DNA of 64,000 bases from Shimia sagamensis (GTDB taxonomy: Bacteria > Pseudomonadota > Alphaproteobacteria > Rhodobacterales > Rhodobacteraceae), in the NCBI RefSeq assembly GCF_900182745.1, contig NZ_FXTY01000002.1:124001-188000 (forward strand), given 5' to 3'. This document shows positions 57,018 through 64,000 of this stretch, piece by piece; position 1 is the first letter of the stretch; the number at the start of each line of letters is the position of its first letter. The notes beneath the pieces are model-generated. The model had not been told where the DNA came from. It saw only the letters and a list, made by a program, of their open reading frames with translations, and ran no database searches. Both the position numbers and the translations under genes were made by a program.

Positions 57018-57572
57018 TCACTTTGTCGCGCCCCCACTGGAATGTTCGCGCCACTCCACAAGCACCGGATTCTCGCCTCCTTCCATAGGAGATTGAGCCT
57101 CCGCCCGCACAGACCCTTCCAGGGCCTCAAGTGTGTCGATCACCTCGGGTACACGCTTCAAGTTTTCTGTCATAGATCGCTGAAATTCTTGACCTTTTGC
57201 CTGATGTCGTGCGCCAAAGTAAAAGCTCACCACCACGCCAAGCAGCCACCACAACGGCTCCGGCACCAAGGCAATGCCACTCATGCGCGCCGCAAACCAA
57301 ACCGGATCCACCATGGCACTCACAAAAAGCGCCAAACAACCCAAGGCCATAGCCGGACGCGGCAGGCGATTCACCGCGTCCATCACCCGATCAAACCGCC
57401 CCCGATCCTGCGCACGAAACTCTGCCGCATGGCCCTGCATGGCGGCAATCTGCACATCTTGCGCCCGTTGCGCTGCACCCTCCGCATTCTCGCGAAACAC
57501 CTCTGCGGTTTCCTTGATCACATTACGCCCGCCGCCAAACACAAACGACAACACCCGCTCGATCATCCCCAT
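57018..57572 (-). CDS. Holin-family membrane protein (GTA-type)
   Basis: A 184-residue protein with an amphipathic N-terminal part, a basic segment, and two hydrophobic spans at about residues 74-94 (MALGCLALFVSAMVDPVWF) and 106-122 (LWWLLGVVVSFYFGA), then an acidic tail. It resembles the three-span holin family paired with GH108 muramidases in Rhodobacterales. A holin opens the inner membrane at a set time to let the endolysin out. The gene overlaps the endolysin stop by ten bases. No other phage gene is near, which fits the lysis cassette of a gene transfer agent. Confidence 0.8.
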   Translation of the reverse strand: MGMIERVLSFVFGGGRNVIKETAEVFRENAEGAAQRAQDVQIAAMQGHAAEFRAQDRGRFDRVMDAVNRLPRPAMALGCLALFVSAMVDPVWFAARMSGIALVPEPLWWLLGVVVSFYFGARHQAKGQEFQRSMTENLKRVPEVIDTLEALEGSVRAEAQSPMEGGENPVLVEWREHSSGGATK

Positions 57573-58174
57573 GACACCACCCGTTTCTCAAATTCCACCT
57601 GCGTCAGGTGATAGCGCGGTGAGATGAACTCCTCCGCCCGCTTGATCCATCCCCCCTTATTGCCGGCCCGAGAGCGCGCATATTTGCGCGACTTGGGTCG
57701 CAGGTCCGCCAGCCGGAAATAATAGTTCCGCCGCGCCACGCCATAGGCATCTGCCAAATGATCGGGCGCCATACCTGCCGCCACTTTACTGGCGGCTATG
57801 GTCTGTGGCCCGATCTTGCCATCCACCGCAACTTGCTGCCCCATTTGCCCCAATAGGCGTTGCAGAATTTTCACCGCATTGCTGCCTGCGTTGACGTACA
57901 TGTCAAACACCGACGCCTGCAAAACCTCTGGCAACCGATCCAACTTTGGCCTTTCAAAATAGTGCCACAGATAGACTGCCTCTGCATCCGCTGGTGTCAA
58001 TTGCTTCACATCCGCAACATCCACATCACCGTCACGATCTTTGTCCAAGCCCAATCGCCGTGCTGTGGCCAAGGTAACACCTAAATTTGTCGCGCCGCCC
58101 GGATCATCCGGATCATTCACAAACCCACCTTCGCGCGCCACAATCTCCTTTGCAATTTGACGAACATCCAACAT
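57563..58174 (-). CDS. Holin-associated N-acetylmuramidase (endolysin)
   Basis: A 203-residue glycosyl hydrolase of the GH108 type, cutting peptidoglycan glycan strands. The catalytic Glu15 is in IVAREGGFVNDPDDPGG, followed by TNLGVTLATARRLG; the peptidoglycan-binding C-terminal part includes VDGKIGPQTIAA. The insert DKDRDGDVDVADVKQL resembles an EF-hand calcium loop, common in the family. The start at 58174 follows a full AGGAGGT ribosome site; a frame to 58306 has none. No signal peptide, so export depends on the holin. Confidence 0.9.
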   Translation of the reverse strand: MLDVRQIAKEIVAREGGFVNDPDDPGGATNLGVTLATARRLGLDKDRDGDVDVADVKQLTPADAEAVYLWHYFERPKLDRLPEVLQASVFDMYVNAGSNAVKILQRLLGQMGQQVAVDGKIGPQTIAASKVAAGMAPDHLADAYGVARRNYYFRLADLRPKSRKYARSRAGNKGGWIKRAEEFISPRYHLTQVEFEKRVVSWG

Positions 58175-58178
58175 CTCA

Positions 58179-58202
58179 ACCTCCTGTGTGCTTCCCACAC
58201 AG
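58179..58202 (-). promoter_or_regulatory. Endolysin ribosome site next to a hairpin
   Basis: On the minus strand, the ideal AGGAGGT (58179-58185) lies four bases before the endolysin start. CTGTGTG and CACACAG (58196-58202 and 58184-58190 on the plus strand) form a seven-pair stem whose last bases overlap the ribosome site. Folding could limit initiation. Confidence 0.5.
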
Positions 58203-58264
58203 CCTGTCGACTTGTCCGTTAAACCGCCCCCACCCCAGCGCACGATGCCCGTTGCACCAAAGAA

Positions 58265-58296
58265 AAACCCCGCAGACTTCGCAGCCCACGGGGTCA
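58265..58296 (-). terminator. Terminator after ccmE
   Basis: On the minus strand ACCCCG (58291-58296) pairs with CGGGGT (58269-58274), with extra pairs inside, and TTTTT at 58265-58269 follows. It lies between ccmE and the endolysin gene, so the lysis pair is probably not simply read from ccmE. Confidence 0.7.
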
Positions 58297-58318
58297 AATT
58301 CATCATCGGTGCAATGCC

Positions 58319-58768
58319 TTAACTCTCTGGCTCAGGCTCCACATAAACGCCCTGCTCTTTCAGCGCGTCCACCACCTCTTTGGGCATATAAGTCTCATCG
58401 TGTTTCGCCAGAATTTCTGACGCCACAAATACACCGTCAACATATTTCCCGGTGCCAATCATGCCTTCGTTTTCTTTGAACAGATCCGGTAACACGCCGG
58501 TAAACGTCACCGGAATGGAGGCCCCGCCATCGGTCACGGAAAACCGCACGGTCTCACCGTCACCGCGCACCAATGTTCCCTCTTCGACCAACCCGCCAAT
58601 CCGGAAGGTTTCAGAGGCCCCTGGCGGCTCCTCCGCCACCTGTGTTGGCGAACGGAAGTAATTGATCCCGTCTTGCATGGCCCAGCCAATCAGACCGGTG
58701 GAAATGATCAGGGCTACGAAGGTCAGGATGATCACCTGAACCCGGCGTTGCTTCTTGAGGCTCTTCAT
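58319..58768 (-). CDS. ccmE: Haem chaperone CcmE
   Basis: A 149-residue membrane-anchored haem chaperone. N-terminal basic stretch and one membrane helix (VIILTFVALIISTGLIGW), then a beta barrel. The haem is bound covalently by His123 in LAKHDETYMPKE, with Tyr127 as the usual neighbour. CcmE passes haem to CcmF. Upstream by 27 bp is argC. Confidence 0.96.
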   Translation of the reverse strand: MKSLKKQRRVQVIILTFVALIISTGLIGWAMQDGINYFRSPTQVAEEPPGASETFRIGGLVEEGTLVRGDGETVRFSVTDGGASIPVTFTGVLPDLFKENEGMIGTGKYVDGVFVASEILAKHDETYMPKEVVDALKEQGVYVEPEPES

Positions 58769-58795
58769 TTTTCCTCTCCAGCGCTTGCGCGCAAA

Positions 58796-59824
58796 TTACG
58801 GGAAACAAGGCGCCAGCATCAGGCCAGCAGTCTCTTCTTCTCCCAACATCAGGTTGGCGTTCTGCAACGCCTGGCCGCTGGAACCCTTGGTCAGGTTGTC
58901 CAACGCCGCAATTACAATGGCCCGCCCGTCGATCCGGTCGCCGGTCACGCCGATATGGCAGAAGTTGGAGCCGCGCACATGCCGTGTGCTCGGCGCTTCG
59001 CCAAAGGGCAACACCTCAATGAAAGGTTCCTCAGCATAGGCTTTTGCCAACGTGGCATGGATCACCTCTGCATCACCCTGCACATACACGGTTGCCAAAA
59101 TCCCCCGGTTGGCTGGCACCAGATGCGGGGTGAATTGCACTTTCACCTCGCGCCCCGCCACTTTGGAGAATTCCTGATCGAACTCGCCCAGATGCCGGTG
59201 TGTGCCGCCAATCGCATAGGCGTGGTTGCCTTCGCTCAGCTCCGCGTGCAGGAGGTTCTCTTTCAAGGACCGCCCTGCGCCGGACACTGCACATTTCAGA
59301 TCAAGAATGATTTGATCAAGGTCAATCACATCCGCTTCAATCAGCGGTTTGAGCGCAAAAAGTCCGGTCGCCGCGTTGCAGCCGGTTCCCGCCACAACCC
59401 GTGCGGTCTTGATCTCTTCCCGATAAAACTCGGTCAGGCCGTACACAGCCTCTTTTTGTATCTCAAGCGCGTCATGCTGCCCGCCATACCACTTGGCGTA
59501 TTCATCAGGATCGCGCAGCCGGAAATCCGCGCTCAGATCCACAACCTTAACATCAGACGGCAACGTTTTGATAACACGCTGAGAAGTGGCGTGTGGCAAC
59601 GCGCAAAAGCACAGATCCACATTGGCAAAATCAATCTCTTCAATCTTGCACAGCGTTGGCAAAGTCAGGTGGCGCAGATGTGGGAACACAGCCGCCATCT
59701 CCAAGCCCGCCTTACGATCTGCGGACAAGGCAACGATTTCCATGCTGGGATGGGTGGCGATCAAACGCACAAGCTCTGCTCCGGTGTAGCCGCTGGCGCC
59801 AAGAATTGCGATTTTATGGGTCAT
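58796..59824 (-). CDS. argC: N-acetyl-gamma-glutamyl-phosphate reductase
   Basis: A 342-residue NADPH-dependent reductase of arginine synthesis. The Rossmann start is [19 protein letters not shown]; the catalytic cysteine is in [15 protein letters not shown]; the later [12 protein letters not shown] and [18 protein letters not shown] are typical. It is the type 1 form. The ATG at 59824 follows GAGG at a good distance; a longer frame to 59929 is not needed. Confidence 0.96.
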   Translation of the reverse strand: MTHKIAILGASGYTGAELVRLIATHPSMEIVALSADRKAGLEMAAVFPHLRHLTLPTLCKIEEIDFANVDLCFCALPHATSQRVIKTLPSDVKVVDLSADFRLRDPDEYAKWYGGQHDALEIQKEAVYGLTEFYREEIKTARVVAGTGCNAATGLFALKPLIEADVIDLDQIILDLKCAVSGAGRSLKENLLHAELSEGNHAYAIGGTHRHLGEFDQEFSKVAGREVKVQFTPHLVPANRGILATVYVQGDAEVIHATLAKAYAEEPFIEVLPFGEAPSTRHVRGSNFCHIGVTGDRIDGRAIVIAALDNLTKGSSGQALQNANLMLGEEETAGLMLAPCFP

Positions 59825-59847
59825 GTTGTCGACCTCTTCCCTTCTTT

Positions 59848-59888
59848 TGGCCACAGCATTCGCGTGGCCATCCCCGTCACTTGCGGGG
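59848..59888. other. Two hairpins between murI and argC
   Basis: TGGCCAC/GTGGCCA (59848-59854 and 59864-59870) and CCCCG/CGGGG (59872-59876 and 59884-59888) lie in the 117-bp gap upstream of argC. No T-run follows either on the minus strand. They may be leader structures for argC; no leader peptide was identified. Confidence 0.4.
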
Positions 59889-59941
59889 TAAATAGTGAAT
59901 TGTGATGAGAATTGCGAGAGCCTGCGCACCCTCGCCGCAGT

Positions 59942-60754
59942 TTACGCGGCTTGAAAGGAGATTTGTCGTCGCAAAAACTGGGTTGCGCGATCACTCACTT
60001 TGCGAGGATCACCCGTGGTCAGGAACAAATTGTCTGTGCCGTGCCCAATCATTTTGGGGTGCCGCTCCAAGTAGTCTGCCAACGAATCTGCAACCAGATT
60101 GGCCTGACTATACACATTTACATCCGCGCCCAAAGCCGCTTGAAACGCGTCATGCATAATTGGGTAATGCGTACAGCCCAATATCGCCGCTTGCGGCTCC
60201 GGCATCTTGCGCTTGAGCGCATCCACATGCGAGCGCACCAGCGCCTCAGCCAGGATCATATCGCCGTCTTCAATGGCATCCACAACGCCGCCACAGGCCT
60301 GCGCCTCCACATCAACGCCAATCGCACGAAACGCCAACTCGCGCTGAAACGCCCGGCTCGCCACCGTGGCCGGTGTCGCAAAAAGCGCCACATGTTTGAC
60401 CTCAACCTCACGCGGAGGGCTGTTGTCCCCCCAGCTACGTTCCGTCAACGCCTCAATCAGGGGCACAAACACCCCCAGAACGCGCTTGTCTTTGGGAATC
60501 CAGCTTTCCTGCATCCGCCGCAGCGCCGCAGCACTGGCTGTGTTACAGGCGAGAATAATCAAATCACAGCCTGCCGCCCACATCCGCTCCACGGCGGCGG
60601 TGGTCAGGTTGTAGACGTCATCGGCGTCGCGCACGCCATAGGGCGCATGAGCATTATCGCCAAAATATACCAACGGCACATCCGGCAAACGCTTGCTCAC
60701 CGCGTCATAGACCGTCAGGCCACCCAAGCCACTGTCAAAGAGTCCAACTGCCAC
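59942..60754 (-). CDS. murI: Glutamate racemase
   Basis: A 270-residue enzyme making D-glutamate for peptidoglycan. It has [17 protein letters not shown] with the catalytic Asp, [12 protein letters not shown], the first catalytic Cys in [13 protein letters not shown] and the second in ILGCTHYPI. The start is a GTG at 60754, placed directly before the conserved strand and after GAGG; a longer reading would overlap the acyltransferase gene deeply. It lies 13 bp after that gene on the same strand. Confidence 0.93.
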   Translation of the reverse strand: MAVGLFDSGLGGLTVYDAVSKRLPDVPLVYFGDNAHAPYGVRDADDVYNLTTAAVERMWAAGCDLIILACNTASAAALRRMQESWIPKDKRVLGVFVPLIEALTERSWGDNSPPREVEVKHVALFATPATVASRAFQRELAFRAIGVDVEAQACGGVVDAIEDGDMILAEALVRSHVDALKRKMPEPQAAILGCTHYPIMHDAFQAALGADVNVYSQANLVADSLADYLERHPKMIGHGTDNLFLTTGDPRKVSDRATQFLRRQISFQAA

Positions 60755-60767
60755 ACCGCACCTCGAT

Positions 60768-61670
60768 TTACCTGTTTTCGGCCTTCTGACCGTCAAGCTT
60801 ATGTTTTTCTTCAAACTCAAAGCCATAGCCCATTTTGGTGATCGGCTTTGGGGACAAAGAATAGGTGCGTTCCCGCAGGAAGTCCATGAGCTCCCACGTG
60901 TCGCTGGCGCGGCTTTTGATCTCAGCCGGCTCCACCGGCTCGCCAATCACCACACGCACAGGCGTATCAACCCGCTTTTTAAATTCACGGATCAGGAACC
61001 CCATACGCAAGGTGTAATGCAGATGGCTGGCCACCTGGAACAAGCGGCTGGTGTGCCCGTCATAAAACACCGGCACCACGGACGCCTCAGATTTGGCAAT
61101 CATACGCGCGGTGAACCCGCGCCAATAGGGGTCAAACGGCCGCCCAAACGGTTTATCCGCCGTGGACACGGTGCCGCCCGGGAAGATCCCAATCGCCCCG
61201 CCTTGCTTGAGATAATCCAGCGACACTTTGCGCGTCTGCAGGTTCAACTTCACTGCCGCTCGGTCTTCGTCAAAGCTCACCGGTAGGATAATTCTTTCGA
61301 GATCTTCTGCCTTGCGGAACACCTGATGTGCCATCATGCGGAAATCACCACGTGTCTTGCTGAGCATATAGCCCATCATCAACCCATCCAGAATACCATA
61401 TGGATGGTTGGCAATCATAACCACGGGCCCGGTTTTAGGGATGTTATCGAGCGATCCGCCAATCACATCCAGAGTCAAACCATAGCGCTCACGCATGACT
61501 TCCCAGAAGTCCCGCCCTGCGGCCACTTCGTCCTCATAGCCCGCCGCCCGTTTGATAAGTCGCAACCGGCCGGTGGAGTTTTCCAACATCCGGATCATCG
61601 CTTTGCCGCTGCGCGTTTCCGCCGCATAGGCATAGCTGATGTCACGGGCATTATGGATCACGTAAGTCAT
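60768..61670 (-). CDS. Lysophospholipid acyltransferase-family protein
   Basis: A 300-residue PlsC-domain acyltransferase. The catalytic HxxxxD is [14 protein letters not shown], and the acyl-acceptor motif is [14 protein letters not shown]. It transfers acyl groups to a lysophospholipid or lyso-ornithine lipid; the exact acceptor is unclear. No strong membrane helix, so it is probably peripheral. It heads a line of genes (acyltransferase, murI, argC, ccmE) on the minus strand. Confidence 0.88.
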   Translation of the reverse strand: MTYVIHNARDISYAYAAETRSGKAMIRMLENSTGRLRLIKRAAGYEDEVAAGRDFWEVMRERYGLTLDVIGGSLDNIPKTGPVVMIANHPYGILDGLMMGYMLSKTRGDFRMMAHQVFRKAEDLERIILPVSFDEDRAAVKLNLQTRKVSLDYLKQGGAIGIFPGGTVSTADKPFGRPFDPYWRGFTARMIAKSEASVVPVFYDGHTSRLFQVASHLHYTLRMGFLIREFKKRVDTPVRVVIGEPVEPAEIKSRASDTWELMDFLRERTYSLSPKPITKMGYGFEFEEKHKLDGQKAENR

Positions 61671-61769
61671 AGAAGCTCTCGAGTCATAGTAACACAGCCG
61701 CTCTATGACAGATTTGCGAAGGAATTTTAACCCCCTTCCGTAGCGTCAAGCTAACGCATCAAAAATCAT

Positions 61770-61796
61770 AAAACCTGCCTAAAACAGACAGGTTTT
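61770..61796 (-). terminator. Terminator of the indolepyruvate oxidoreductase gene
   Basis: AAACCTG (61771-61777) pairs with CAGGTTT (61789-61795), extended inside by CT/AG after one mismatch; T-rich bases follow on both strands (TTTTTT on plus; TTTT then ATTTTTG on minus). It lies 28 bp past the stop of the oxidoreductase gene. Confidence 0.75.
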
Positions 61797-61823
61797 TTGG
61801 TTTTCATTTAGGAACTGAGGCGA

Positions 61824-64000
61824 TTATTCAGCAGCTGCCTGTATTGCATCTCCCTGTTGCACCGCAACCAGCAACTCCTCACGCCGCTTCGCCACTTTGG
61901 CCTCGGCCTCGACCTTCACTGGTCCAAACCCTTTGATCTGCATCGGCAATTCCGCCAATGCCACCGCCGCGTCAGAGGCTTTCGCACCTTGATCCGCAAT
62001 CACTCGCGCCATGTCGGCCTCATATTGCGTGATCAGCGCTCGCTCCATCTTACGCTCCGGATGGCGCCCAAAGGGATCAAGCGGTGTGCCGCGCAACCCT
62101 TTCATCTTCGCCAAGATGGGGAACAGACGCATCATGCCTTTGCCATACTCCGTCTTTAGTGGACGCCCATTTGGACCCTCTTTGGCCAACAGGGGAGGTG
62201 ACAGATGCACCTTCATCTCAAAATTGCCTTCAAAGACCTCTTCCGCCTTGGCTCGGGTCTCCAAATGCAATCGCGCCACCTCATATTCGTCTTTGTAGGC
62301 CAACAGTTTATGATAACCCAACGCCACGGCCTTTTTCAGACGGATATCCTCAATGCCATCGACCAGAGTGCGGTATTTTCTTGCCAAACCGTGGCCCTGA
62401 TATTTCACCAAGTGATCCGCGCGGAAGGCGATCTTCTCTTCTAGCGTCTTGGGCTTCTGCACCACATTGGGTGCCAGCATGCCCGCAGCCTGTTCTGGAT
62501 ACAGCACCGCCCACCGGCCAATCTCAAACGCGCGCAGATTTTTCTCCACTGCCGCGCCATTCAATTCAATCGCGCTAACAATCGCCTCGTGACTGATTGG
62601 AACAAGCCCTTTCTGCCACGACGCCCCAAACACCATCATGTTGGAGAAAATCGCATCCCCCATCACAACCCGCGCCAGCTCCGACGCATCAAACAAAGCC
62701 AATTTTTCCCGCAACCGGGCTTGCAAGGCCACTTCCAACCGGCCTGTGGGCAGCTTGAATTCCGTATCCTGCGTAAAGCTACCGGTGATGATCTCATGAC
62801 TGTTCACCACAGCCCCGGTCCGGCCTTCTGATGTCAGCCCCAAGGTCTTTGCCCCGGCACTCACCACCAGATCGCCCCCTATCAGCGCATCACACTCGCC
62901 GGTGGCCACGCGCACCGCGCTTATCGCTTCCGGCGTTTCTGCCACGCGACAATGGATATGCACCGCGCCACCTTTCTGTGCGAGACCGGCCATCTCCATC
63001 ATGCCGGCCGCTTTGCCGTCAATCTGCGCCGCTTGGGACAGGATCGCCCCGATGGTCACAACCCCGGTGCCGCCAACGCCGGTAATCACCACGTTATGGG
63101 TGCCTTCGATCGGCTTGATCTCCGGCATCGCCATCTGCGGCAACTCCAACGCTGCTGTGGCACCTTTGCGAATTTTTGCCCCTTCAACAGTCACAAAACT
63201 CGGGCAGAATCCGTTCAAGCAGCTGAAATCCTTGTTACAACTCGATTGATTGATCTTGCGCTTGCGACCCAGTTCGGTCTCGGCTGGCTCGATGGAAATA
63301 CAGTTGGACTGCACCCCGCAATCGCCGCAGCCTTCACAAATATCGGTGTTGATAAACACCCGACGATCCGGATCCGGAAATTGTCCGCGTTTACGCCGAC
63401 GTCGCTTCTCGCTGGCGCAGGTCTGGACATAAACAATACAGCTCACCCCACTGATTTCACGGAATTTTCTCTCCACATCAGCCAACTCAGCACGCTCATG
63501 GAAGGTGATGCCTGACGGGAACACAGAAGGGTCCACGTCTTCTTTTTCGTCGTAGACCACCGCCACATTTTGCACGCCCATTGCGCGCACCTCGTCGGCA
63601 ATTTTCTGGGGGCTCAGGCCACCATCATTGGCCTGCCCGCCCGTCATGGCCACCGCGTCGTTGAACAGGATTTTGTAGGTGATGTTGGTTTCTGCCGCCA
63701 ATGCCGCGCGAATGGCCTGCACTCCGGAGTGGTTGTAGGTGCCATCCCCCAGGTTCTGGAACACATGTTTGGTCTTGCTAAATGGCGCCTCGCCAATCCA
63801 GTTGGCCCCCTCGCCGCCCATATGGGTAAAGCCGGTGGTCTCCCGATCCATCCACTGCACCATATAGTGACAGCCAATTCCGGCATAAGCCCGACTGCCT
63901 TCTGGCACTTTGGTGGAGGTGTTGTGTGGACAGCCGGAACAGAACCACGGCGTACGCACCGCAATATCCTCGGCATTGTCTGCCCGCTGCGCTTCTTTCA
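61824..64000 (-). CDS. Indolepyruvate ferredoxin oxidoreductase family protein, C-terminal part
   Basis: An open frame of about 725 residues that runs past the right edge, so the N-terminal part of the fused protein is missing. Visible are the end of the thiamine-diphosphate module (CHYMVQWMDRETTGFTHMGG), a ferredoxin-like stretch with INTDICEGCGDCGVQSNC and further cysteines (NKDFSCLNGFCPSF), and the gamma domain GVGGTGVVTIGAILSQAA. A basic CASEKRRRRKRG occurs before the cluster motif. The enzyme oxidatively decarboxylates aryl- or branched 2-oxoacids to CoA esters with ferredoxin. Alternative GTG starts at the edge are not credible. Confidence 0.92.
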   Translation of the reverse strand, partial: KEAQRADNAEDIAVRTPWFCSGCPHNTSTKVPEGSRAYAGIGCHYMVQWMDRETTGFTHMGGEGANWIGEAPFSKTKHVFQNLGDGTYNHSGVQAIRAALAAETNITYKILFNDAVAMTGGQANDGGLSPQKIADEVRAMGVQNVAVVYDEKEDVDPSVFPSGITFHERAELADVERKFREISGVSCIVYVQTCASEKRRRRKRGQFPDPDRRVFINTDICEGCGDCGVQSNCISIEPAETELGRKRKINQSSCNKDFSCLNGFCPSFVTVEGAKIRKGATAALELPQMAMPEIKPIEGTHNVVITGVGGTGVVTIGAILSQAAQIDGKAAGMMEMAGLAQKGGAVHIHCRVAETPEAISAVRVATGECDALIGGDLVVSAGAKTLGLTSEGRTGAVVNSHEIITGSFTQDTEFKLPTGRLEVALQARLREKLALFDASELARVVMGDAIFSNMMVFGASWQKGLVPISHEAIVSAIELNGAAVEKNLRAFEIGRWAVLYPEQAAGMLAPNVVQKPKTLEEKIAFRADHLVKYQGHGLARKYRTLVDGIEDIRLKKAVALGYHKLLAYKDEYEVARLHLETRAKAEEVFEGNFEMKVHLSPPLLAKEGPNGRPLKTEYGKGMMRLFPILAKMKGLRGTPLDPFGRHPERKMERALITQYEADMARVIADQGAKASDAAVALAELPMQIKGFGPVKVEAEAKVAKRREELLVAVQQGDAIQAAAE

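Noticed and set aside
57018-58174. Prophage remnant
   Set aside because: Only holin and endolysin are present; there is no integrase, capsid, tail or attachment repeat. A GTA lysis cassette explains it better.
58673-59905. Plus-strand open frame of 410 codons opposite argC
   Set aside because: No family motif and no ribosome site; shadow of argC.

Overview
The window is a stretch of chromosome from a marine alphaproteobacterium of the order Rhodobacterales (Roseobacter-type). The evidence is the gene content and order: dusB-ntrB-ntrC-ntrY-ntrX followed by trkA, trkH, hfq and hflX; fused ispDF; trpG-trpD-ung-trpC-moaC-moeA-lexA; a GTA-type holin and endolysin pair; corrinoid and DUF1638 genes; and an alphaproteobacterial SOS box. 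It is almost wholly coding (about 58 genes). I see no rRNA, tRNA, CRISPR array, insertion sequence or prophage. The genes at both edges are cut.

Layout, left to right. Positions 1-3.7 kb hold the start of a periplasmic binding protein gene, a radical SAM protein, and a corrinoid protein / methyltransferase / DUF1638 group that probably belongs to B12-dependent methyl transfer. Positions 3.7-10.6 kb are the most accessory part: an orphan ATP-grasp ligase downstream of an XRE-cupin regulator, an acyl-CoA ligase coupled to a DsbA-like protein, and two MFS exporters. Positions 10.7-21.6 kb hold mfd, a small membrane protein, hemB, a SYLF protein, a 3-hydroxyisobutyrate dehydrogenase-like enzyme, a penicillin-acylase-family hydrolase, hflX and hfq. 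Positions 21.7-33 kb hold trkH and trkA, a pair of paralogous lipoproteins on the opposite strand, and the nitrogen-control operon. Both NtrC and NtrX there lack the GAFTGA loop used to engage sigma-54.

Positions 33-39.8 kb hold ispDF-pgpA-cinA, an ammonium transporter without an adjacent glnK, a Coq10-like START protein, hpt, a 60-residue membrane protein and a polysaccharide-deacetylase-like protein. Positions 39.9-45.5 kb are a chain of overlapping genes (trpG, trpD, ung, trpC, moaC, moeA) followed by lexA, which has its own promoter overlapped by an SOS box. Then come comEC, gltX and gltA. Positions 50.7-52.9 kb carry two paralogous RTX-repeat proteins with N-terminal hydrophobic segments. 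Their upstream regions contain three 13-bp palindromes of the form CAC-N7-GTG, and this is the best candidate here for something undescribed.

Positions 53.1-64 kb hold a DUF2087 protein, a PaaG-like isomerase, and ccmH, ccmF and ccmE interrupted by the holin and endolysin genes, then argC, murI, an acyltransferase and a truncated indolepyruvate ferredoxin oxidoreductase. Other points: a 43-bp imperfect repeat occurs in two gaps between convergent genes (10665-10707 and 38276-38318), and several hairpins near start codons or gene ends may be regulatory. Functions are assigned from recognisable motifs and overall protein resemblance. No database search was possible.
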